The notes under the pieces: generated by a model
Told to the model about the DNA's origin: nothing
Database searches by the model: none
What the model saw: only the letters and a program-made list of their open reading frames with translations
Made by a program: the position numbers and the translations under genes
Assembly (NCBI RefSeq): GCF_039729195.1
Contig: NZ_CP155796.1
Coordinates: 6,076,001 to 6,140,000 of the forward strand
Length of the DNA stretch: 64,000 nucleotides
Source of the DNA: Mycobacterium sp. DL
GTDB taxonomy: Bacteria > Actinomycetota > Actinomycetes > Mycobacteriales > Mycobacteriaceae
Direction of reading: 5' to 3'
In this document: positions 8,998-15,732 of the stretch, piece after piece
Layout of the letters: every line of letters starts with the position of its first letter
How positions within the stretch are numbered: the first letter of the stretch is position 1

Positions 8998-9013
8998 AAC
9001 TGTCTCCCCAATA

Positions 9014-9037
9014 ACAATACGATGCGAGCTATATTGT
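9014..9037. promoter_or_regulatory. TetR operator and divergent promoter
   Basis: ACAATA and TATTGT form an inverted repeat with a 12-base spacer inside the 44-base gap between divergent genes. TATATT (9030-9035) is a good -10 box for the TetR gene and would start transcription at its ATG, giving a leaderless mRNA. TATTGT on the other strand could serve the operon. A repressor bound here would block both promoters. Confidence 0.6.
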
Positions 9038-9041
9038 AATT

Positions 9042-9665
9042 ATGAGAACAGATCGGTCCGCGGAAGACAAGGGACCAATCCGATCGTCTGCAGGTCGACC
9101 GCGCGACAGCAAGATCGACGCCGCGATCATTCAAGCCACCCGCGACCTTCTACTGGAGACGGGCTATCCCGCGCTGTCGCTGTCCGCGATCGCGGCTCGC
9201 GCCGGCACCACCACCGCCGCGATCTACCGGCGCTGGTCGGGCAAGGCCCAACTCGTTCACGAGGCGATCCTGCCCGCAGAGGTCACGGCCATGCCCAGTG
9301 CATCCGGTGACGTCGTGGAGGACATCCGGGCATTGGTGGAAGCGACACGCATCATGTTCGACCGGCCCGAGGTCCGGGTCGCACTCCCGGCACTGATCGC
9401 CGACACCGTCGCTGATCCGGATGTGCACAGCAGAATGACGTCTCGTTTCGCCGAGAGCCTCGCCACCTTCCGGACCAGGATTGACCGGACGCCCGGCCTG
9501 CCCAACGACGATGGCACCCTGCCGTTGCTCGCGGAAGTCGTTGTCGGCAGCGCGATCTTCCGCATCATCGTGCGCCACGACGCCCCGCTGGACGCGGCGT
9601 GGGCCGACGACCTCACCACCCTGATCAGCTCCGGGTGGACCTCGATGGCGCGCGGTTCTCGTTAG
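9042..9665 (+). CDS. TetR/AcrR family regulator of the dikinase operon
   Basis: A 207-residue regulator with an N-terminal HTH (about residues 20-66: LSLSAIAARAGTTTAAIYRRW) and a helical C-terminal ligand domain. The recognition helix ends in IYRRWSGKAQLV, common in the TetR_C_11 group. It is transcribed away from the operon at 4518-8997 and an inverted repeat lies in the gap, so it most likely represses that operon and itself until its ligand appears. The ATG is 6 bases after a -10 box, so the transcript may be leaderless. Its 3' end overlaps the convergent acyltransferase gene by 41 bases. Confidence 0.85.
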   Translation: MRTDRSAEDKGPIRSSAGRPRDSKIDAAIIQATRDLLLETGYPALSLSAIAARAGTTTAAIYRRWSGKAQLVHEAILPAEVTAMPSASGDVVEDIRALVEATRIMFDRPEVRVALPALIADTVADPDVHSRMTSRFAESLATFRTRIDRTPGLPNDDGTLPLLAEVVVGSAIFRIIVRHDAPLDAAWADDLTTLISSGWTSMARGSR

Positions 9666-10806
9666 GGCGCCGGGCCGCGAACTCCACGCGGGCGAATACG
9701 GCGATCAGCACGACCAGGACCAAGAGCGGGGCGACGAGCCACAGCCCACGCTGTGCCCACCAGGCGCCGCTGGGCTCGGCCGACAACGTGGCCCCTGTCC
9801 GCTCGTAGATCAACACCACCGCCAGGTAGGCGGTCATGTGCCAGACGAAAACCGTCATCGCGACCGCGTTGAGAGCCACCACCGGCTTCCACCACGCGGG
9901 CCTTCGTAGCAGCCGCTCTGCGGCCGGCGTGATGAGAATGAGCAACCCCAGCTGGAAAACCGCCAGCGCCGCGATCGTGGCGTTGGTCGGGAAGAGGTTC
10001 GATTCGGCGGCTCCGACGGTGGCCACCATCGACCGCGGGAACCCCGCGGCCATCAATCCCATCAGCGCGGCCAGGCCCGCCGCGGCAACTGCCACCCGGG
10101 CGACCAGCGGCCGCCGCCCGAGTTGCCAACTGCGCCATGCGTAGCCGAGTTGGTGACAGAACAACCACACCAGCACTGCGGTGACCCATCCGGCCCATTC
10201 CAGGCCCGCGCCGCGATCCAGGACCGTGCCGCCCACGATCAGCGCCACCAGCACGACCAGCACCGACTTGCCTGCACACGCGTGCAGCGCCGCAGTGGCC
10301 GGTACCAGCATGATCAGCACCGTGTAGACGCCGACAAACCACAGCGGAATGAGATAGCCGGGAAACCACTGCCACATCCACCGGTGCTCACCCAGGAGAG
10401 CTGCTGCGAGGATTTCGCTGCCCAGCCAGGCGACGGCCCACACAGCGGTGGGCCACAGTACCCGGCGCAGCCGGCCGCCGACGAACTGTCCGGCCGTGGT
10501 TCCGCGCGTCCGAGCCCGCTGGAAGGCCACCAGATTGGCGTACCCGCCGACCACGAAGAACAGTGGCATCACCTGCAGCACCCAGGTCGCCACCCAGCTG
10601 CCCGGCGTCACGTGGATCGGATTGGGCATCACCAAGCTGGCGTCGGCGGTTCGATGGGTTACTGACAATGTCCAGTGCCACAGCACCACCACCACGATGC
10701 ACACGGCGCGGGTGGCGTCGACCACCCGGTCACGCGAGTCCGGGGTCGCCGCAACAAGGCGGTCCAGCTTGGTCACACCCTGGGAAGCAGCGTCACGCCA
10801 CCACAC
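9625..10806 (-). CDS. Membrane acyltransferase 3 family protein
   Basis: A 393-residue integral membrane protein with about ten hydrophobic helices. It matches the acyltransferase-3 family, which transfers acyl groups to sugars or lipids at the cytoplasmic membrane. The N-terminal helix carries the expected catalytic region (VDATRAVCIVVVVLWHW, His near residue 44), and MPLFFVVGGYANLVAFQRAR gives the conserved FFVVGG and Arg. It stands alone between convergent and same-strand neighbours. The acceptor is unknown. Family assignment is confident, function is general. Confidence 0.8.
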   Translation of the reverse strand: MWWRDAASQGVTKLDRLVAATPDSRDRVVDATRAVCIVVVVLWHWTLSVTHRTADASLVMPNPIHVTPGSWVATWVLQVMPLFFVVGGYANLVAFQRARTRGTTAGQFVGGRLRRVLWPTAVWAVAWLGSEILAAALLGEHRWMWQWFPGYLIPLWFVGVYTVLIMLVPATAALHACAGKSVLVVLVALIVGGTVLDRGAGLEWAGWVTAVLVWLFCHQLGYAWRSWQLGRRPLVARVAVAAAGLAALMGLMAAGFPRSMVATVGAAESNLFPTNATIAALAVFQLGLLILITPAAERLLRRPAWWKPVVALNAVAMTVFVWHMTAYLAVVLIYERTGATLSAEPSGAWWAQRGLWLVAPLLVLVVLIAVFARVEFAARRPNENRAPSRSTRS

Positions 10807-10856
10807 CCGGCCCCTCCGTCCTCATGCACCTCCGGCACTCGACGGTACGTCAGGAG

Positions 10857-11705
10857 TCAGGGAACGCGAGTGAGCAGCAGATCGACGGGATGGGGCAGGA
10901 TTCCGGGGGTGCCGGGCAACGAGATGTCGTGCAGGTAGTCGAGCAGCCGCCCGCGGGCGTCGGGTCGTAGCGCTCGCGAACGAGCACCGATGAGGAAGTC
11001 CAGCACCGCCTCGCCGCGTCCGAGCGGATCACTCAGTGCCTCGCGGGCATCGAGGTGTCCGACCAGGGTTTCGGTGCGCGGAGACAGGCCGCGGAGCTCG
11101 AGTTCGGACCGGACGTCCTCGGCGAACCACGGTTTCAGCCCGGCCCACGGGCAGAGCATCTCGGTCAGCACGCACAGCGGCTCCAGCGGCGCGATCGCGG
11201 CCAGCAGCAGACCGCCGGGCTTGACCATGCTCAGGGCATGGTCCACCGCCGCGGGCAGGTCAGCGACGTAGTAGAGCGAATGCACAAAGTGCACCAGGTC
11301 GGCGGGCTGACCGGCCTCGTGGTCGGCGAACTCTCCGATGACGACGGTCGGCGTCAGCGTCCCCGCATCGACTGCGGTCAGCCTCGCAGCGAAATCCGCC
11401 GCCGACGGTGCGTGCGGTTCGACCCCGGTGTAGCGCACCCGTCGTCCATCCGCGGCGAGCGCGGCTGCCAGCGGCGCATCGACACTGCCGTCACCCACGC
11501 CGACGCCGACGACCCGCACGGGGTCACAGTGCGCAAGCATCGGCGGCAGCGCGGTGGCCAGCCAGGACTGCAGTCGCGGCCGCTGATCGCTGGCCGCCTC
11601 GTACAGGGCGTGGGTGTGTGCGTACCGCTCCGGGGTCAACGCCGGCAGGTCCGGCCGGTCGAGGATCTGTGCCCTCAGTTCGTCGAGGGTCAGGGGCGGA
11701 CCCAT
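10857..11705 (-). CDS. SAM-dependent methyltransferase, HNMT-like
   Basis: A 282-residue protein. The motif VRVVGVGVGDGSVDAPLAAAL (near residue 62) followed by YTGVEPHAPSAADFAARL is the SAM-binding core. This spacing, and the helical cap with the VHSLYYVADLP strand, recall histamine N-methyltransferase-like enzymes. The open frame continues upstream to 12026, but that part lies antisense to the next methyltransferase gene, so the ATG at 11705 is chosen. It is divergent from a second methyltransferase (gap 110 bases) that is coupled to a PhyH dioxygenase, which hints that the three act on one small molecule. Confidence 0.75.
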   Translation of the reverse strand: MGPPLTLDELRAQILDRPDLPALTPERYAHTHALYEAASDQRPRLQSWLATALPPMLAHCDPVRVVGVGVGDGSVDAPLAAALAADGRRVRYTGVEPHAPSAADFAARLTAVDAGTLTPTVVIGEFADHEAGQPADLVHFVHSLYYVADLPAAVDHALSMVKPGGLLLAAIAPLEPLCVLTEMLCPWAGLKPWFAEDVRSELELRGLSPRTETLVGHLDAREALSDPLGRGEAVLDFLIGARSRALRPDARGRLLDYLHDISLPGTPGILPHPVDLLLTRVP

Positions 11706-11815
11706 CACTGTCACTGACGCCAGTGTGCCCCGAAAACCCTGTCGAACGGCACGATGCCCGATGCCGACACCGTTGCGTAAGAATCGACCCTCGGAATCCG
11801 TGGTTGGGTTGAGCC

Positions 11816-12634
11816 ATGAGCCGATCCGATACCGCCCAGCGCAGCCTGGACCACTGGAGCGAAGCCGGCCGATCGGAGATGCAGGCCTTTTATGCGCTGG
11901 CCACCGAGGACTACCGGCAACTCGCCGCCGCCCGGCAGTGGGAGGCCGACCTGGCCGAGCACGCCGTCGACGGTTCGGTGCGCCTGCTCGACGTGGCGTG
12001 TGGGAGCGGGAAGTTCCCGACGGCACTGCTGGCTGCGGGACTGCCCGCGCATCCCGTCGTCGAGGTCGACCTGCTCGATCCCTCCGCGTTCAGCATCGCC
12101 GAGGCGCGCCAGGCGCTCGCGCCACCGTTCGTCGCCACGGGCGAGCACGAAGTGTTCCTGCAGGACTTCGTCGGCACCGGATACGACGTCGCCTGGGCCA
12201 CCCATGCGCTCTACGCGCTGCCTCCTGCCGAACTGGCCACCGGTGTCGCCAGAATCGTCGGCGCCCTTCGTCCCGGCGGGTTCGGAGCCGTCGCGCAGGC
12301 GTCGTCGCGGTCGCACTACCTGACCTTCTACGACGCCTACCGCGCCTCGTTCGCGCCCGACGCCACTCCCTACACCGACGCCGAGGGTGTTGCGTCCGCC
12401 CTTCGCGCAGCGGGCGCACCGATCGAGGTCCACGTGCTGCACTACCGCACGGGGACATCCGATCGTGTGGTCGCCGAGGGGTTCCTGCAGCGCTGCGCGT
12501 TCGACGACGCGGTATCGCTGGATCAGATGGAGGCCAGCGACGTGCTCGGGCAGTACCTGGCCGACTGCCGGGACACCGATGGCGCCTATGCGTTTCAGCA
12601 CGAAGCCCACCTGATCACCTGGCAGCAGCCATGA
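11816..12634 (+). CDS. Class I SAM-dependent methyltransferase
   Basis: A 272-residue methyltransferase. LLDVACGSGKFPTALLAAG (near residue 60) is motif I, the acidic strand VVEVDLLDPS follows, and DVAWATHALYALPP is motif II. The N-terminal LDHWSEAGRSEMQAFYALATEDYRQL looks like a substrate-lid helix. Its stop overlaps the start of the dioxygenase gene (ATGA), so the two are translationally coupled. Together with the divergent HNMT-like enzyme it suggests N- or O-methylation of a small metabolite, followed or preceded by hydroxylation. The substrate is unknown. Confidence 0.8.
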   Translation: MSRSDTAQRSLDHWSEAGRSEMQAFYALATEDYRQLAAARQWEADLAEHAVDGSVRLLDVACGSGKFPTALLAAGLPAHPVVEVDLLDPSAFSIAEARQALAPPFVATGEHEVFLQDFVGTGYDVAWATHALYALPPAELATGVARIVGALRPGGFGAVAQASSRSHYLTFYDAYRASFAPDATPYTDAEGVASALRAAGAPIEVHVLHYRTGTSDRVVAEGFLQRCAFDDAVSLDQMEASDVLGQYLADCRDTDGAYAFQHEAHLITWQQP

Positions 12635-13611
12635 TTCGTAACCCGCACCTGTCCGAGTCCACCGCTGCGGGCACCGCGTCCAACGTTGCCGTCGAATGGG
12701 ATCGCGGCAACGACCAGTGGTGGGACTGGTACATGTCGCTGGCCGACGGCCCTGAGCCCGACGGCCCCCTCGTCGATCCCGTGCCGCACGATCCGGGTCC
12801 GCTGCCCTCCGACGACGAGGTCGCCGCGGAACTCGCCGACCCGTACCCGATCACCGACGCCCACATCCGGCGCTTCCAGGCTGACGCGTTCATCAAGTTG
12901 CCCGGCGTTCTGACCCCCGGCACCGTCGAGCGGCTGCGGGCCCGGTTGCGCGAATTGCTCGACGCCGCAGTCGATCCCGCGGTCGGTTTCCAGAGCCGCG
13001 AGATGATGTGGCTCGATGACGACCTGATTCGCGCAGCAGTCCTGTCGCCGCGCATCGGCGGCATCGGAGCGGCCCTGCTGGGCACGGGTCAGGTGCGGCT
13101 CTACCACGACAACGCACTGTCGAAGCAGCCCGGCGCGGGACGCACCCCCTGGCACCACGACGCCCACCACTTTCCGCTGGACTCGCCCGATGTGCTGACG
13201 GCCTGGATCCCGCTGCAGCCCACCCCTCGCGAGATGGGCCCGCTGGCCTTCGCCCGCGGCTCCGATGTCGGAGAGTTGGTCGCAGGTCTGGAATTCGACA
13301 AGCACGGTACGTCCTACGACCGAGGGGTGTCGGAAGCGTTTCGCGCACATGCCGTTCAGGTCGAGGACGGGCCGTTCGCGGTGGGCGAGGTCAGCTTCCA
13401 CGCGGCCAGCTGCTTCCACACCGCCGGGCCGAACCGGACGACCGCCGACCGCGTCGTGCTTGCCACGACGTACTTCGCCGACGGCACCCGGGTCGTGCCC
13501 AGCCCGACCATGGTCAGCGGTGACTGGCGCAAGTTCATCCCCGGCGTCGATCCGGGCCAGATCGTAGCGAGCCCCCGGAACCCACTGCTGGCACGGCCGA
13601 ACGCCCGATAG
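12631..13611 (+). CDS. Phytanoyl-CoA dioxygenase (PhyH) family protein
   Basis: A 326-residue Fe(II)/2-oxoglutarate dioxygenase. The metal facial triad is visible as H175-x-D177 in TPWHHDAHH and H263 in CFHTAGPNRT, with R274 positioned to hold 2-oxoglutarate. The N-terminal RRFQADAFIKLPGVLTPGTVERL is the usual PhyH entry helix. The ATG at 12631 overlaps the methyltransferase stop and is preferred to the longer frame, which is a shadow. PhyH enzymes hydroxylate fatty acyl-CoAs, amino acids (ectoine) and many natural products. Context with two methyltransferases favours a small polar metabolite. Confidence 0.85.
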   Translation: MIRNPHLSESTAAGTASNVAVEWDRGNDQWWDWYMSLADGPEPDGPLVDPVPHDPGPLPSDDEVAAELADPYPITDAHIRRFQADAFIKLPGVLTPGTVERLRARLRELLDAAVDPAVGFQSREMMWLDDDLIRAAVLSPRIGGIGAALLGTGQVRLYHDNALSKQPGAGRTPWHHDAHHFPLDSPDVLTAWIPLQPTPREMGPLAFARGSDVGELVAGLEFDKHGTSYDRGVSEAFRAHAVQVEDGPFAVGEVSFHAASCFHTAGPNRTTADRVVLATTYFADGTRVVPSPTMVSGDWRKFIPGVDPGQIVASPRNPLLARPNAR

Positions 13612-13621
13612 GCAGTCAGCG

Positions 13622-14065
13622 TCAGAGAGCGGTGATCCGCATCTCGGTGCCCGGGTGGGAACTGACGGTGACGACGATCGTGCCGTCACCCGTCTCGAAC
13701 GTGGTGTTCGCGTAGCCGACGAAGCCGTAGTGCCCGTCGATGGTCGACACCGCGGTGATGTCATCGCTGCCAGAGGCCCCGGTGTCGAGGTTCTCCCAGG
13801 TCGCGGTCACGGTCAGCGCGCAGGAACCGTCGTAGATACCGGCGTCGTAGTGGATCGCCACGCGGACACCGCCCTCGACACGGGCTTCGTCGACCTGCAC
13901 CGGCGTCACCTGGGCCTCGGCGCTGACCGTGCCGGCGCAAGTCGGGGACGCCACCACCGGCACTCGCTCGAGTTGCGCGAAGGTCTCTGCCTGGGCCGTT
14001 GCCGTCCCCCACCAGGGCGCGGCCATCGCGACCGCGAGCGCGCCGGCAAAACGGAGTCGGATCAT
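13622..14065 (-). CDS. Secreted protein of unknown function
   Basis: A 147-residue exported protein. Residues 1-26 form a signal peptide (MIRLRF, a hydrophobic segment, then TAQA|ET). The mature domain is strand-rich with two cysteines that could form a disulfide (SPTCAGTV and GSCALTV), as in small immunoglobulin-like or beta-sandwich secreted proteins of mycobacteria. The ATG at 14065 is chosen because the signal peptide begins there. It converges with the PhyH gene, 10 bases apart. No specific family is recognised. Confidence 0.65.
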   Translation of the reverse strand: MIRLRFAGALAVAMAAPWWGTATAQAETFAQLERVPVVASPTCAGTVSAEAQVTPVQVDEARVEGGVRVAIHYDAGIYDGSCALTVTATWENLDTGASGSDDITAVSTIDGHYGFVGYANTTFETGDGTIVVTVSSHPGTEMRITAL

Positions 14066-14155
14066 GCCTCTGTTATCGACGGCGGCCACAGCAGTGTTAG
14101 CGATGCCGCGCCGAAGGGGCCAACTCTACTGATCCATTCGCAGGGGTGACCCGTG

Positions 14156-14196
14156 ATGACAGCATGCTGTCATGGTGTGTGATGCTATGCTGTCAC
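14156..14196. promoter_or_regulatory. Tandem operators and leaderless promoter of vapBC-1
   Basis: ATGACAGCATGCTGTCAT (14156-14173) is a perfect 18-base palindrome. A second site at 14179-14196 keeps the right half (ATGCTGTCAC) and part of the left. Their centres are 23 bases apart, about two helical turns. TATGCT at 14186-14191 is a -10 box that would start transcription at the GTG at 14198. This fits autorepression by the VapBC complex. Confidence 0.75.
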
Positions 14197-14197
14197 G

Positions 14198-14452
14198 GTG
14201 CGCACTACTGTGACACTCGACGACGACACCTTGGCGGTGATCAAGCGACGAATGTCCGAGGACGGCCTTTCTTTCAAGGAAGCGCTGAACAACGCCATCC
14301 GCGAGAGCGCTGCCCGCAGGCCAGAACCGGCCGCATTCGTCACCCGAACGGCTGATCTCGGGGTGCCGTCAGTGAGTTTGGATCGCGCCCTCCAACTCGC
14401 CGCTGAACTCGAGGACGACGAACTCGTCCGCCGGTTGCGTCAGGGCGCATGA
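14198..14452 (+). CDS. vapB: VapB-type antitoxin
   Basis: An 84-residue antitoxin. The N-terminal MRTTVTLDDDTLAVIKRRM is a ribbon-helix-helix DNA-binding arm, and the C-terminal half should wrap around the toxin. The GTG start lies directly after the tandem operators and 6 bases after a -10 box, so the mRNA is probably leaderless. Its stop overlaps the start of the toxin gene (ATGA). It should neutralise the PIN toxin and repress the operon. Confidence 0.85.
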   Translation: MRTTVTLDDDTLAVIKRRMSEDGLSFKEALNNAIRESAARRPEPAAFVTRTADLGVPSVSLDRALQLAAELEDDELVRRLRQGA

Positions 14453-14886
14453 GAATCGTCGACGCGAATGTGCTTCTCTACGCAGTGAACTCGTCTTCGG
14501 ACCACCACGACGCATGCCGACGATGGCTCGATGGTGCCCTGTCGGGTAGAGACGTCGTCGGACTCGCGTGGGTACCTATGCTGGCCTTCGCCCGCCTCGC
14601 CACAAAGCACGGACTGTTCCCGTCACCGATGAGTCCCGACGATGCCATGGCGCAGATCACCGCATGGTGCTCGGCACCGGGTGCCACGACCGTCAACCCG
14701 ACCGCCCGGCACGCCGACCTCCTTTCCGGCCTACTGTCGACAGTCGGAGCAGGGGGCAACCTCGTCAACGATGCCCACCTGGCGGCACTTGCGCTCGAAC
14801 ACCGTGCTCGTATCGTCAGCTACGACAACGACTTCGACAGATTCAAAGGCGTGCAGCGGGACGTGCCGGAGTCGCTACTCGGCTGA
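14449..14886 (+). CDS. vapC: VapC-type PIN-domain ribonuclease toxin
   Basis: A 145-residue PIN-domain protein. The acidic active site is visible: [14 protein letters not shown] (Asp near residue 4), the central Glu/Asp region, [13 protein letters not shown] (Asp near 105) and SYDNDFDRF (Asp near 124-127). PIN toxins cut RNA, in mycobacteria often tRNA or rRNA. It is translationally coupled to the antitoxin. Its last 12 bases overlap the 3' end of the convergent sigma factor gene. Confidence 0.85.
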   Translation: MRIVDANVLLYAVNSSSDHHDACRRWLDGALSGRDVVGLAWVPMLAFARLATKHGLFPSPMSPDDAMAQITAWCSAPGATTVNPTARHADLLSGLLSTVGAGGNLVNDAHLAALALEHRARIVSYDNDFDRFKGVQRDVPESLLG

Positions 14887-15603
14887 GCTCTGCGCGCTGA
14901 TGTCACGGGGCGCACATCGTGCGCTGCATGCCCCGACTGTGGCGCGGCGGGTCGCCGGGTTGCCCTGCGGCCGTCGGTGACGGGCAACGGCGGGACCGCA
15001 CACGGAACGGCCGCGGGCAGACGTGGTGTCGGCCAGGGCGCCACGAAGCTGCGTGCGCGCCCGCGACACCCGCGACATCACGGTCCCGATCGGGATGTCC
15101 ATCAGCACGGCGGTTTCAGCGTAGGTGTAGCCCTGGACGTCGGCGTAGTAGAGGACCATCCGGAAGCCTTCGGAGAGCCGGCCCAGGGCATCGCGGACCT
15201 CGCTGTCGGGCAGCGAATCCAGCACTTCCGCTTCGGCGGAGCGCAGGCCGGTGGACAGGTGCGCGCCGTAGCCCGCCAGTTCACGGTCGGTGATCTCCTC
15301 GGAGAGCACTTCAGCGGGCCGGCGCTCCTTCCACCGGTAGGCGTTGATCCACTGGTTGTGCTGGATCCGGAACAGCCATGCCTTGAGGTTGGTGCCGTCA
15401 TTGAAGTGACGAAAACCTTTGTAGGCACGGATCAGCGTCTCCTGAAGCAGATCCTCGGCGTCGGCGTCGTTACGGGTGAGCCGTCGGGCTCCTCGCTGCA
15501 GGACGTCGGCCAGCGGCAAGACGTCCGTGGTGAACCGGGCTTTGAGTTCGGCGTCGTTGAGGACGGCCTCGTCGACGACGGCGTCATGGGCGATGGCGTT
15601 CAT
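14875..15603 (-). CDS. ECF sigma factor (SigH-like)
   Basis: A 242-residue ECF sigma factor. Region 2 (about residues 20-95) contains [20 protein letters not shown] and [19 protein letters not shown]. Region 4 (about 135-195) contains [39 protein letters not shown]. The start at 15603 has GGAGGT 7 bases upstream. The last 50 residues are a basic, low-complexity tail that does not look like a known sigma domain and runs into the VapC gene. No anti-sigma gene is adjacent. It lies directly downstream of the LuxR ATPase gene, and a paralogous sigma occurs near the second LuxR ATPase at 45947. Confidence 0.85.
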   Translation of the reverse strand: MNAIAHDAVVDEAVLNDAELKARFTTDVLPLADVLQRGARRLTRNDADAEDLLQETLIRAYKGFRHFNDGTNLKAWLFRIQHNQWINAYRWKERRPAEVLSEEITDRELAGYGAHLSTGLRSAEAEVLDSLPDSEVRDALGRLSEGFRMVLYYADVQGYTYAETAVLMDIPIGTVMSRVSRARTQLRGALADTTSARGRSVCGPAVARHRRPQGNPATRRATVGACSARCAPRDISAQSSAE

Positions 15604-15732
15604 GGAAGTACCTCCGGTTTGATTTCGCTGCGAACCCGGATGGGCCGTCGAAATCAGACTGTCGGCATACAACGCTGGGGGGACCCTTGGTCACCCGTGG
15701 TCAAAGGTTCGTGGTGCCCGTAGTCAGTGGTG

